Assembly: GCA_965247965.1 (NCBI GenBank)
Contig: OZ252053.1
Span: 868,001-932,000 of the forward strand
Reading direction: 5' to 3'
DNA from: UBA7328 sp965247965
Lineage (GTDB): Bacteria; Bacteroidota; Bacteroidia; Chitinophagales; Saprospiraceae
DNA: 64,000 nucleotides
Shown here: positions 47,177 through 57,178 of the stretch, piece after piece
Layout of the letters: each line of letters opens with the position of its first letter
How positions within the stretch are numbered: position 1 is the first letter of the stretch
Translations under genes and position numbers: made by a program
The notes under the pieces: model-generated
Told to the model about the DNA's origin: nothing
Database searches by the model: none
The model's input: the letters and a program-made list of their open reading frames with translations, nothing else

Positions 47177-48316
47177 TTGAAAAAACAATATCAAAAAAGA
47201 GGCGTCCATTATCCCATTGTCGACGGCCAAAGAACATTACCGGGAAAGTACTTCCACGATGAAGACATCTTCCTCGAGGAAATTGAAAAGATATTTTACA
47301 AGTTCTGGATTTACGCATGCCGCGCTGAAGAAATTGAATCCATTGGAGATTACAAATTGCTACAGGTAGCGGACGAAAGTATTATTCTCGTAAGAGACCG
47401 TTCGAATGAAATTAGAGCGCATTTTAATGTATGCAGACACAGGGGAACGCAACTTTGCACCGAGGAAGTAGGAAACTTTATTTCAGGATCATTTCAATGT
47501 CCCTACCACGCCTGGACTTATAGCTTGGATGGCCGACTTCTTCGAGCGCGGCTGATGGGAGACGATAACGGATTTAGCAAAGATGATTGCACTCTGCACC
47601 AGGCCCATGTCCACGTCTGGGAAGGTTTTGTCTTTGTTTCCCTAGCCGAAAGTCCAGAGCCCTTCGAAGTTCAAATGGAAGCCCTAATCGGCAAATTTTC
47701 GGATTGGAAAATGGCAGAATTGAGAATCGCGCATCACATAAAGTACGAGTTGAATTGCAATTGGAAACTGATCTTACAGAACTACTAGGAATGCTACCAC
47801 TGCCCCGGAGCACATCCACTCCTTTCACAATGGACACCTTTCGATTCGGCGGAACACGATTATAGCAAAGGAGCGGTGATCGGCGGATACATGAACATCA
47901 CGAAGGAAAGAGGAAGTATGACTATGAACGGTGAGGCTGCGGCTCCCCCCGTATGCGATGTCTCAGGAGATGATTTGCAGAGGGTGTATTACTATTCTGT
48001 ATTTCCGAATATGCTTTTGACGCCTCATCCGGATTTTGTACTATTTCACCACATAATGCCGCAAGGGCATGGGAAGATTACTAATGACTGCTATTGGCTC
48101 TTCCATCCTGACATAATAAAGGATAAGGACGCGACGGATGGCATTAAATCCGCCGTTGAGTTTTGGGATTTGACGAACCGACAAGATTGGAAGGTCTGCG
48201 AACAAATGCAAATCGGTACGAAATCAAAGAGGTTTACAAGGGGATATTATTCGGGGCGCGAGGATATTTTGGTGGCGCTGGATAAGGAGGTTTTGAAGGC
48301 GCTGGGACATAATTGA
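47177..48316 (+). pseudogene. Rieske aromatic-ring-hydroxylating oxygenase with an in-frame UAG
   Basis: One frame of 379 codons from a TTG start. The Rieske [2Fe-2S] site CRHRGTQLC and CPYHAWTYSLDG is at about residues 86-115. Codon 204 is TAG (47786-47788), inside the mononuclear-iron motif, which reads NY-stop-ECYHCPGAHP. Homologues have an ordinary residue there (often Asn, Met, Leu or Gln). Downstream the frame stays open with SGDDLQRVYYYSVFPNMLLT to the normal C-terminus. All metal ligands except at the stop survive. A single recent nonsense mutation is likeliest. Confidence 0.85.
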
Positions 48317-48484
48317 ATGGAATGGACCCTGAGCGTTGATAGATGTCTCGCACCACGGCACATCGACACATCGTCGACATACGATTCTTAAACAGACGGA
48401 ATGTAAAAATACTTTCTATAGACTCAAAAACATGGACAAATCTCCCAGGCGTCGTGCCGTCGTGGCGTTGTGTGAAATAATCAT

Positions 48485-49505
48485 TTGCAGTCTTATATCT
48501 TTGCGCATCAATTACTGCTGGCCGGAGTGACGAGTGCCAGGGACCATGGCGCCCCTCTCGAAGAGAGCATCGAAGTCCGTGATCGAATCAACAATGGCGA
48601 AATTCCAGGACCCACCATGTATATGTCCGGGCCATTTATCCAACACAAACCCTATCCTGGCACCGAAGCATTCCGATGGGGAGTAAACGGCACTGCCGAT
48701 GCGCGAGCAAAAGTGCGCAAACTCGCATATGCCGGAGTCGACTGCATAAAGCTTATAGACCAAGATCAAATGACCATGGAAGAAGTCAAAGCAGTAGTGG
48801 ACGAGGTGCATAAATACGATCTACCCGTAGTAGCACACTCTCATCGACCAGAAGAGATCAGGAGAGGATTGACAGCCGGCATTGATAATTTCGAACACAC
48901 CGGTCTTTCTTCGGCACCCGAATATCCCGAAGACGTCATGGCCGATCAAAGAGCGCACCTCCCAAATGAACATCGGCCCACTCTATTGGACTCCTACAGT
49001 AGAAGGACTCTACAACTACGAATACGTAAGGGACCATCCTGAAAAACTGGACTACGACTGCTGGCACCTAGGGCTACCGCAACACATCATCGATGATATC
49101 AAACAATCGATAACGCATCCCGGCAGACTACCCTACTTTCAACTCACTCCGACAAGACGACCAACGTTAGAAAGAAAGATCAAGCAACTCATGGACGCTG
49201 GAGTGGTTTTGCTAGTCGGCACAGATAGTGGAATCCCCATGAAATTTCATTGCCAATCCACCTGGAACGAACTCGATGTATGGGTGAATGAATTTGGTAT
49301 CGATGCTATGTATGCCATCAAAGCAGCAACGTATTGGCCGGCCAAGATGATGAATGTTGAAGATCAATACGGTACGACCAGCGAGGGGAAGTATGCGGAT
49401 ATTATTGCAGTCAAAGGCGATGTGTTGCGGTGGATTTCTTTGTTGCAGGATGTTGATTTTGTGATGAAGCATGGGGAAGTGGTGAAGTGGAACATTAGGC
49501 CTTGA
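48485..49505 (+). pseudogene. Imidazolonepropionase-like amidohydrolase, 5'-truncated and frameshifted
   Basis: Starts inside the domain at LLLAGVTSARDHGAPLEESI, so the N-terminal metal HxH strand is missing. It continues DLPVVAHSHRPEEIRRGLTA and IDNFEHTGL. Near 48950 the frame changes and resumes with IKERTSQMNIGPLYWTPTVE, GVVLLVGTDSGIPMKFHCQS (final Asp) and KYADIIAVKGDVL. A metal-dependent hydrolase of the prolidase/imidazolonepropionase type, now defective. It follows the broken Rieske gene. Confidence 0.78.
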
Positions 49506-49953
49506 TTTACCCGAAAATCAAAACCGATCTATCTCTTAAATGCGGAAATCAACGAGGTTGAAGTAACCTTATAAATGTGTAAGATTACACAGTTTAAGGG
49601 GTCGTAAAGGTGCAAATATGCAGCAAATACACAGATATAAACAATCTTGTGTGCCATTTCATCAGGAAGAAACCAAGGCCAATTCGCTACTTCACCTAGT
49701 ACGTCTTTAGTTCAAAATAGTTTTCAAATAACATACTTTCGTAAGTTCATGAAACTAATTCCAACGTGTCAAGAAATGAGGATTTTTTGGAACTAGGTGA
49801 GGATCGATCGATAAAACTTTTGAACATTATTTTAAGAGTGGGTTTACCTAAACTCTACCAGATAGAAAAATGAAATAAAAGGAACAATTCCTCATCAAGA
49901 AGTGCAAATCAGTGTATATTTTGTTGGAACACATAATCGAAATAGCGATGTCG
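49506..49953. other. Intergenic region, nothing recognised
   Basis: AT-rich, with no open frame of note and no clear repeat. Confidence 0.5.
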
Positions 49954-51198
49954 TTAGTGGGTCAATTTGCTAAAATCCACACCACTAGGATCTTGAAACA
50001 CTCGCAAATCAAATTCCGGCACTACAGCTAAAATATGATCGAAGATATTTGCCTGAATACTTTCATAATTTGCCCAGTCCTTGTCTTTGCTAAATACGTA
50101 AATCTCGATGGGCAAGCCATGTTCAGTTGGAGCAAGCTGCCTTATCAAAAATGTCATTTCCATATTGATCATCGGGTGGTTGATTAAATAAGCTTTGAGA
50201 TAGGCACGAAATGTTCCAATGTTGGTCATCCTTCTACCATTCACAAGACTGGAATTATCAATCTGCTCCAGTTTATTGTTTTCTTGCAACTCTGTTTTCT
50301 TTTTTTCAATGTAACCGGAGATATACTGGATTTTGCTAAATCGATTCAGCATGTCTTCTGTGCAAAATTTTATGGTATTCATATCCATACTAATGGATCG
50401 TTTAATCCTCCTGCCACCTGATTCAGACATGCCACGCCAGTTTTTAAATGAGTCGGTAATTAGTGCATAGGTGGGAATTGTAGTAATTGTTTTATCCCAA
50501 TTTTGCACTTTAACAGTGGTTAAAGCTATTTCAACAATTTCACCATCTGCGCCATATTTTGGCATTTCAATCCAGTCACCATTGGCAACCATTCGATTTG
50601 CCGATAATTGTATTCCAGCTACGAAGCCCAAAATGGCATCCTTAAAAATAAACATCAATACAGCAGTAAGAGCGCCTAAGCTGGTAAATAAATATATAGG
50701 CGTTTTATTCAGTAAAATGGAAATGATAAAAATGCCACCGGCGAAATAAATGATTATTTTGAAAACCTGGACAAAGCCCTTTATCGGAATTCTATTCGAA
50801 ACCTCATATGCTGTATAAATAGCCAAGGAAGCATTTAGGAAAGCATCAAGTGCTAGTATACCCATAGCAATCATGTAGATTAAAACTAGTCCGTTAATCA
50901 AAGCAATGAACCAATCGTAACCTGCAAAAGGAATTGAAATAGATGTGTAAATGACAATGGCTGGCACCATATAAGCTAGGCGATTGAATACTTTTTTCCT
51001 TAAGATCACATCATCCCATTGTGTTGCTGTCCGACTAATAATAGCGACTAGCCCTTTTAGGATAAAATGTTTCGCAAGCAAATAACCAATAAGACTTAAA
51101 ACAATAATCAGCGCAAAAATCAAACCTCGTGCTAAAATGTTTGTAACAGATAAATCCAAGCCTTGGGTTATCATCCAATTTCTAAGAATCTCAAGCAT
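49954..51198 (-). CDS. MscS-family mechanosensitive channel
   Basis: 414 residues. Four or five N-terminal hydrophobic helices (for example LIFALIIVLSLIGYLLAKHF), the pore-lining helix region SLGALTAVLMFIFKDAILGF, and the beta domain with GDWIEMPKYGADGEIVEIAL and TIPTYALITDSFKNWRGMSE typical of the small-conductance channel family. It protects the inner membrane from hypoosmotic shock. Single gene. Confidence 0.92.
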   Translation of the reverse strand: MLEILRNWMITQGLDLSVTNILARGLIFALIIVLSLIGYLLAKHFILKGLVAIISRTATQWDDVILRKKVFNRLAYMVPAIVIYTSISIPFAGYDWFIALINGLVLIYMIAMGILALDAFLNASLAIYTAYEVSNRIPIKGFVQVFKIIIYFAGGIFIISILLNKTPIYLFTSLGALTAVLMFIFKDAILGFVAGIQLSANRMVANGDWIEMPKYGADGEIVEIALTTVKVQNWDKTITTIPTYALITDSFKNWRGMSESGGRRIKRSISMDMNTIKFCTEDMLNRFSKIQYISGYIEKKKTELQENNKLEQIDNSSLVNGRRMTNIGTFRAYLKAYLINHPMINMEMTFLIRQLAPTEHGLPIEIYVFSKDKDWANYESIQANIFDHILAVVPEFDLRVFQDPSGVDFSKLTH

Positions 51199-51448
51199 AC
51201 TTCTTCTAAATTTGAATCAATTAATTTTGTCCAAACATTTAATCCTACTGTATAAATTCAAAACCTAGCTCGTCAAAGGAAGTTTGACTAAATCGGGATG
51301 GAAATAGGAACCGGGATCAAAGATAGTTAAACCTTAGAAAGGAGAGCAATAAAGCATCAACCCAGGTGATCTTCTATGTGTTGATGATTTGGCAACCCCT
51401 CCCTCGAGCCTGCTGCGGGCAGGTTCACTACGCCAAAAACTTATAGGT

Positions 51449-52728
51449 GGGTGCATTTCAAAATGTCCCGATATAGGAAAATATGTGTTAAATTAGATAT
51501 ATCAACCAAAAATTAAAAGTCATGAACGTGGTTAAATTACAGAAAAGATTTGACCAACTGATGAGTGATGTAAAGAACCTACAGGACATTGAAAGTTTTT
51601 ACGACTATGAAGAAAGTTTTACCTACCTGTTAAAAGATTTTGGCAGAGAATTGCTAGAGAGTTCATTGGGCGAGGCTGTTGAAAATCGTAAAAAAAAAGA
51701 TGCATCAAGACAGGTTACGGTAAAATTGAATTGAATAAGTCCAACAAGTACAGCGAACAAATCGAGTCTGCAAAAGTAAGCCCTTATTTACAAGGCAAGT
51801 TGATATTCATAGGCCAGTTTAGTTGTTACGAGAATGGGGAAGAAATTGCGAATAAATTATTAGAGGTAAAAACGAATGATACGGCAATTTACCGTTTAAC
51901 TGATACAATGGGAGAACAAGTAGGAGAATGGATAGATGACCAAGATCGGTACAACATAGAAGATGTGAAAAAAGAGGATAGAGTTTATTGTCAGGTGGAT
52001 GGTTCTCATTTATTGACAAGAGGACCGGGATGGAAAGAGGTAAAATTGGGAAGGGTATTCAAACAAAGCTCAATTCTACCTCAAAGTGCTGATAGACAGT
52101 GGATTAGGAATAGTGAATATGTAGGTCATTTGGGTGATCATGAAGAATTTGAGACAAAAGTTTCAGTGTTATTAGATGAATATTCAGGATTAAAAGACCG
52201 GATGGTTTTTGTGAATGACGGAGCTGTATGGATAGAAAAATGGATTACAGCAGAATATCCTGATGCAACCCAAGTACTAGATTTTTACCACGCCGTTGAA
52301 AATGTGAGCAAATACGCAAATGTGTGTATGAAAAATAAAAAAGTAAGAAAAGAATGGATTTCACAGACAGCTTCACTATTAAAAGAAAAGGGTTATGATA
52401 GCCTTATAGAACGGATCGATGAATTGAATTGTAACACGAAATTAAAAAAAGAGGAAAAGAGGAAATTGATGGTCTATTTAGAAAGGAACAAGACAAGAAT
52501 GGATTACCCTTCATACATAGAAAAGGGAATGTTAATAGGTTCTGGAGCCATAGAAGCAGCGCACCGCAACGTATTGCAAAAAAGGATGAAACTGTCAGGT
52601 CAAAGATGGTCTGCCAAGGGAATTCAAAATATGATCAATCTCAGAGTAATCAATAAAAGTGGCCATTGGGATATGGTAACTGACAGGTTAAGACGCGCCG
52701 CCTAGACGGGACAAAATGAAATGCACCC
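51449..52728 (+). mobile_element. ISKra4-type insertion sequence
   Basis: Inverted ends GGGTGCATTTCAAAATGTCC (left, 51449) and its inverted relative at 52707-52728 (18-19 of 22 matching). TTATAG occurs just outside both ends (51441-51446 and 52729-52734), a candidate target duplication with two extra bases on the left. Length about 1.28 kb. Confidence 0.8.
51522..52705 (+). CDS. ISKra4-family transposase expressed by -1 frameshift
   Basis: Frame 1 (51522-51734) ends DASRQVTVKLN. Frame 2 is open to 52705. At the A9 run (about 51691-51699) a -1 slip gives ENRKKKRCIKTGYGKIELNK, which fuses directly to NKYSEQIESAKVSPYLQGKL; the KTGYGKIEL segment is the expected beta strand of this family. Catalytic region: YCQVDGSHLL (Asp), MVFVNDGAVWIEKW (Asp), and GSGAIEAAHRNVLQKRMKLS (Glu). 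Full length about 390 residues. Confidence 0.82.
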
Positions 52729-52740
52729 TTATAGCTTATA

Positions 52741-53230
52741 GGCCTTTGATTTTAAATTAATTTTAAAATTGTATTTTTTACAACAATTTGTCAGATTACT
52801 TAATAAGAGATCAGCACATAACAACTTATATGAAATCGCAGCGCGGCAAAGCCACAACCAAATAGGTCTCCCCCTAAGTCCGCAGAGGTTCCGCTAAGTC
52901 TCGCTAAGGATGACTTTACGAGACTTTGCGTGACCTTTGTTTGCCTTTGCGGGAAATAGTCCTATGAGCATTTGGTTCTGCGTAATGAGCATACGAAAGT
53001 TTGTTTTTTTAGCAAACTTTTACGGAAGCATACTATAGCGGCTAATCGCCGATACGCTTAATACACTGATCGTTGAAACACGAGCTAAGATTTTTGAATC
53101 ATAAATTAAAAAAAGATTTAGAATAAGAACATCCTAAACAAAATCCGAATTATAACATCATAATACTTCGTATACAGCTTAGCTCATAGAAGGCATGTGA
53201 GATCGTCCATTCCAAAACATAAATCCATAT
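52741..53230. other. Intergenic region with CCGCTAAGTCTCGC-type repeat
   Basis: Contains CTCCCCCTAAGTCCGCAGAGG, CGCTAAGTCTCGCTAAGG and CTTTGCGTGACCTTTG units (52870-52960), a degenerate CTTTGCG-type tandem, and AT-rich TTTTAAATTAATTTTAAAATT. No gene found. Confidence 0.5.
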
Positions 53231-53233
53231 TGC

Positions 53234-54418
53234 ATTACCAGACAAGTCTACATACTAGGCACCTTCGACACTAAAGCAAGAGAGCTGAACTTTGTAAAAG
53301 AACGCCTCACAGCTTTAAAAGTACCCTGTACAACTGTTGACATAAGTACAAAACTTTTTGCTTCCGACGCCGATATAAAACAAGATGATGTGCTTCGTGA
53401 TATTACCTCGCAAAGCTGGGAGAGCAGAGGCGAAGCCATTGCAACAATGGCACAGGCGCTCAAAGAATTTCTACTGGACAAAGAAGACATAGCCGGTGTC
53501 ATGGGCTTGGGAGGTTCGGGTGGTACATCACTCGTCTGCGAAGCTTTCAAAGCCCTGCCCATCGGCCTTCCCAAATTGATCGTATCGACTATCGCATCCG
53601 GTGATATACATCCGTATGTTGGAGCGAGCGACATCAATATGGTTTACTCCGTCACCGATATCAATGGCATCAACGAGATTTCGAATGCCGTTCTGTCAAA
53701 CGCGGCACACGCAATGGCGGGAATGGTGCAAAATCAACCTCCTGATTATTTGAGTACAAAAACCGCGATCGGGTTGACTATGTTTGGAGTAACTACGCCT
53801 TGTGTAAACCAGGTAGTGGCACAACTTGAAGACCAATACGAATGTCTGGTCTTTCACGCTACCGGAGTCGGCGGACAAAGCATGGAAAAGCTGGTGGATT
53901 CGGGATATATTAAAGGAGTTTTGGACATCACTACTACCGAAGTCTGCGACCACCTCATGGGCGGCGTACTCAGTGCGGGCGAAGACAGGATGGGCGCTAT
54001 TATTCGACAGAAAATTCCTTATGTCGGATCCGTTGGTGCACTGGATATGGTCAATTTCAGGCACATTGCCACGGTTCCCGAAAAATATAAAAACCGCAAC
54101 CTCTACAAGCACAACGACCAGGTCACGCTGATGAGAACGTCTAAGGAGGAGAATGTCGCGATGGGAAAATGGATAGCTAGCAGACTCAACCAGATGGAAG
54201 GCGCGGTTCGATTTTTGATTCCTGAAAAAGGGATTTCCTTGATCGCTGCAGAAGGCGGCGCTTTCTATGATAATGAGGCTGATTGTGCACTATTTGAGAC
54301 CTTGGAAAGAGAGGTAAAGCAAAGTCCTAAGCGTAAATTCATTAGCTTGCCTTATGCGATAAATGATCGTCAATTTTCCGATGCATTGGTCGCGAACTTT
54401 TTAGAAATTATGGAATAA
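53234..54418 (+). CDS. Tm-1-like ATP-binding protein (UPF0261)
   Basis: About 394 residues if read from ATT 53234 (ITRQVYILGTFDTKARELNF); 342 if read from the first standard start, GTG 53390. The upstream 52 residues clearly belong to the family (VYILGTxDTKxxEL is its usual N-terminus) and no ATG, GTG or TTG lies in frame before them. Other hallmarks: VMGLGGSGGTSLVCEAF, GVTTPCVNQVVAQLE and TTEVCDHLMGGVLSAGEDRM. The partner gene 54621-55457 encodes the PEP-hydrolase-like domain often fused to or adjacent to Tm-1-like domains. Either a non-standard start is used or the start codon is lost. Confidence 0.8.
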   Translation: MTRQVYILGTFDTKARELNFVKERLTALKVPCTTVDISTKLFASDADIKQDDVLRDITSQSWESRGEAIATMAQALKEFLLDKEDIAGVMGLGGSGGTSLVCEAFKALPIGLPKLIVSTIASGDIHPYVGASDINMVYSVTDINGINEISNAVLSNAAHAMAGMVQNQPPDYLSTKTAIGLTMFGVTTPCVNQVVAQLEDQYECLVFHATGVGGQSMEKLVDSGYIKGVLDITTTEVCDHLMGGVLSAGEDRMGAIIRQKIPYVGSVGALDMVNFRHIATVPEKYKNRNLYKHNDQVTLMRTSKEENVAMGKWIASRLNQMEGAVRFLIPEKGISLIAAEGGAFYDNEADCALFETLEREVKQSPKRKFISLPYAINDRQFSDALVANFLEIME

Positions 54419-54477
54419 CTCCGTCATTGCAAAATCGACAATCTATGATTAAGAAATGTGCGCCACTCGAAAACAGC

Positions 54478-54508
54478 GATTTGCTAAATCTCATTGATTT
54501 AGTAAATC
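54478..54508. terminator. Hairpin between the Tm-1-like and PEP-hydrolase-like genes
   Basis: GATTTGCTAAATC-TCATT-GATTTAGTAAATC, stem 12 of 13 matched. It lies in the 200-bp gap between the two genes; terminator or RNA-processing site. Confidence 0.45.
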
Positions 54509-54620
54509 TTGACGTGTTGAAATCCAAGTAGAAGCAGAATTACTAAATTTCGAAAATTTAACAAATCTGATGACCTTCACCCTTTCGGAGCGCGTTTAGT
54601 TGATAATTTGAACAAAATAT

Positions 54621-55457
54621 ATGAATTCCAGAAGTGAACACCTCGCCAAATTCCATAAAATGATCCAAAAAAACATCCCCATCATCGGAGGTGGTGCAGG
54701 CACGGGGCTTTCTGCAAAATGCGAAGAAGCTGGCGGGATCGATCTCATTATCATCTACAATTCGGGGCGGTACCGCATGGCGGGAAGGGGCTCGATGTCT
54801 GGCCTACTGGCATACGGCAACGCTAATGAAATCGTAAAGGAAATGGCACTTGAAGTCATCCCTGTCCTCAAACATACTCCTGTCCTCGCTGGAGTAAATG
54901 GTACCGATCCTTTTGTAAATTTTAATCTACTATTTAGCGAACTAAAAGAGCTTGGATTTGTCGGTGTGCAAAATTTTCCTACTGTCGGATTAATGGATGG
55001 CGTGTTTCGCCAAAACCTGGAAGAAACGGGCATGGGCTATGATAAGGAAGTGGAAATGATCGCATTGGCCCACAGGCAAGGCATGCTCACCACACCTTAC
55101 GTCTTCAGCGATGAAGACGCTATCGAGATGACTGAAGCAGGTGCCGATATGATAGTATGTCACATGGGATTGACCACATCTGGAAGCATCGGTGCGAAAA
55201 CAAGCAAGACCTTGGACGAAAGTGTTGATCTAATTAATTCTTGGGCTGAAGCAGCCAGGGCAGTGCGAAAAGATGTGATTGTATTATGCCACGGCGGCCC
55301 AATAGCCATGCCTGAAGATGCCGCCTACATTTTGAATCGTTGCGAAAATGTCAACGGATTTTATGGCGCGAGTAGTATGGAGCGATTACCGGTCGAAGTT
55401 GCTATAAAATCGCAAGTAGAAAAATTTAAGGAAATAAGAAGAGATAAAACGAATTAA
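54621..55457 (+). CDS. Phosphoenolpyruvate-hydrolase-like TIM-barrel protein
   Basis: 278 residues. GGGAGTGLSAKCEEAGGIDL, IIYNSGRYRMAGRGSMSGLL, ANEIVKEMALEVIPVLKHTP and VLAGVNGTDPFVNFNLLFSE, with FVGVQNFPTVGLMDGVFRQN, follow the family annotated as PEP hydrolase / TIM-barrel signal-transduction protein, related to the isocitrate-lyase/PEP-mutase fold. Normally encoded with a Tm-1-like protein, as here. The true reaction is poorly established. Confidence 0.85.
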   Translation: MNSRSEHLAKFHKMIQKNIPIIGGGAGTGLSAKCEEAGGIDLIIIYNSGRYRMAGRGSMSGLLAYGNANEIVKEMALEVIPVLKHTPVLAGVNGTDPFVNFNLLFSELKELGFVGVQNFPTVGLMDGVFRQNLEETGMGYDKEVEMIALAHRQGMLTTPYVFSDEDAIEMTEAGADMIVCHMGLTTSGSIGAKTSKTLDESVDLINSWAEAARAVRKDVIVLCHGGPIAMPEDAAYILNRCENVNGFYGASSMERLPVEVAIKSQVEKFKEIRRDKTN

Positions 55458-55483
55458 GAGTATGTTTAAACCAAAAATGGGCT

Positions 55484-55666
55484 ATGTCTAAATCAACAAT
55501 TTTTCAAATTCTCGGGGCAATACTTGCCGTCATAGGAGTCCTCAAACTAATCTACGATCTACGAGACGGAGAACAAAATTTCATAATTCCGGATGGCATC
55601 AGCACAATTATTATGGGCATTGCCATAATTTATCTGGGAAAGAGCGGGATACTTGAGAAAAAATAA
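55484..55666 (+). CDS. Small two-helix membrane protein
   Basis: 60 residues: IFQILGAILAVIGVLKLIYD and GISTIIMGIAIIYLGKSGIL are hydrophobic helices separated by a charged loop (DLRDGEQN). No family recognised. 26 bp downstream of the PEP-hydrolase-like gene, without a strong ribosome site. Confidence 0.45.
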   Translation: MSKSTIFQILGAILAVIGVLKLIYDLRDGEQNFIIPDGISTIIMGIAIIYLGKSGILEKK

Positions 55667-55682
55667 TGCAAAAATATAAGTC

Positions 55683-56237
55683 ATGAAAAAACTATGGGTA
55701 TTCTTTTTAACGCTTTCGTTCTTTGCACATCTAAACGCGCAATCACCCAATTATGTAGATTTTGAATGGGACATATTCAGATTTGGATACGTTATTCCCA
55801 CAGGAAATAACCAGAGCGGAGGCGTTACCTTCGGTGGTGAAATCAGGTACAATGCAACCGACAATTTTTCACTTGGGCTTTCTGGGTAAGGCGCGGCATT
55901 CGGTACGGATTTTGAGGGCGATGTCGATATTGGCATAGCGGGTTCATCTTTGATAACAGGTGATTATTATCTGCGCAATAATTCGAGCACCAGAGCCTTT
56001 TTGGGAGTGGGTGTCGGTTTATTTAGTACGGGCACCTTGACAATAAGAGGCGGCACTGCCCAAGACGTACTAGAAGGTACCACAGGCTTTGGTATAGCGC
56101 CTAGAGCAGGTTTTGAATTTGGTCACGTTCGACTACTCGGACAGTATAATTTGCCTACGAAAGAAGGGCATGCTGATTATTTCGAATTGACCGTAGCTAT
56201 TACTTTGTGGGGCGGGTATAAAGGAGACGGTGGATAA
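55683..56237 (+). pseudogene. Outer-membrane beta-barrel protein with an in-frame stop
   Basis: 185-codon frame. Signal peptide (KKLWVFFLTLSFFAHLNAQS), barrel strands such as GGVTFGGEIRYNATDNFSLG, then TAA at 55887-55889, then GAAFGTDFEGDVDIGIAGSS and repeated strands to VAITLWGGYKGDGG. The flanking frame is identical and continuous, so a sense codon (for example GAA to TAA) changed recently. Small OmpW/porin-like barrel of unknown function. Confidence 0.75.
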
Positions 56238-56329
56238 AAGGTTAAGAAAATATGAATGCGACAACAATATGTGAATTGGCAGAAGGAGGATCAGAAGATA
56301 GTAGATCGAATAAATGAACTTCTCAAAAT

Positions 56330-56680
56330 AATACAAAAAGATTTGGGTTGGTCAACGGCCATCGGGAGATCGGTGAATACTTTAGCAATGCGCACATTCG
56401 GCCCAAATTCAGGCATGATCAAAAGGCCATGACGGCCATATTCGCCCAATCCGGCCTGTATGGCAAGGGGAATATTGAGTCCGGTATCGTTCAAAGACGC
56501 TACAGCTTCAAAGCCAAGGTTAGTAATGAATTGTGCCAATGAGGTTGCCGTGTTAAGACATTTTGCATATCCATCTCCTGTAGCAGTTCCACTAAGTGCT
56601 GCAGGGAAAGTACGCCCGAGCTGATAGTCCATAGGTTGGATGATAACAATTACATATTTCAAGGATTCAGGAAGATCCAT
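56330..56680 (-). pseudogene. Reductive-dehalogenase-like fragment
   Basis: YVIVIIQPMDYQLGRTFPA, AGLGEYGRHGLLIMPEFGPN and RIAKVFTDLPMAVDQPK match the corrinoid-binding core of RdhA-type proteins just before the two [4Fe-4S] cysteine motifs, which are absent. The N-terminal part is also missing. Only about 115 residues of a 400-500-residue protein remain. Queuosine-related QueG proteins share part of this fold, but AGLGEYGRxGLLIxPEFGP favours RdhA. Confidence 0.65.
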
Positions 56681-56761
56681 CGACCTGCTTTTCCCAATTT
56701 TGCCGCCAATATACCTTGTCCGACAAAGTTTTAAAATAATCGGATTGTCAACCCCATTAGC

Positions 56762-57156
56762 CTATTCCATAAAACCCATGACATGCAACCACTCCCCAAA
56801 TCGCTCAATCCATTGATCAGAAGGAAGACAAATCCCGTGACACCTTCCTTGGCCAACCACTTCGCGACCTCATTGCCCTCGGAATAAATGGACAATAGAT
56901 ACATTCCGCCCCCGGGACATATGACCACAGAAGTGCCATTTGCTTTGCCGGCTTCGGGCTGGAAAACCTCCATTGTCGGTTCTGTAACATTGCCTACAGT
57001 CTCCGTCTCCCAGATGGTATTGTAGAATTGACGTTCTTCATTTTCCCATATCACATCTTCCGGCGTGCCACTAGTTGGAATTTTAACTATTTCCTGGCTA
57101 TTTGTTTTAAGAAAGCTCATGCTCAATAATAATGGCATAAGGATGCTCTTCATCAC
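56762..57156 (-). pseudogene. Acetyl-xylan-esterase-like alpha/beta hydrolase, internally deleted
   Basis: Signal peptide then TSVVICPGGGMYLLSIYSEG and NEVAKWLAKEGVTGFV (oxyanion region). The sequence then jumps, out of frame, to DQWIERFGEWLHVMGFME and a stop, which is the normal C-terminal helix of these esterases. The segment with the nucleophile Ser, Asp and His is deleted. Confidence 0.7.
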
Positions 57157-57178
57157 AATTCAATGTTTAAATAAAAGT

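Noticed and set aside
47786..47788. UAG recoding (pyrrolysine or reassigned stop)
   Set aside because: Many other frames in the window end cleanly at TAG, TAA or TGA and no pyl genes are seen; a nonsense mutation is simpler.
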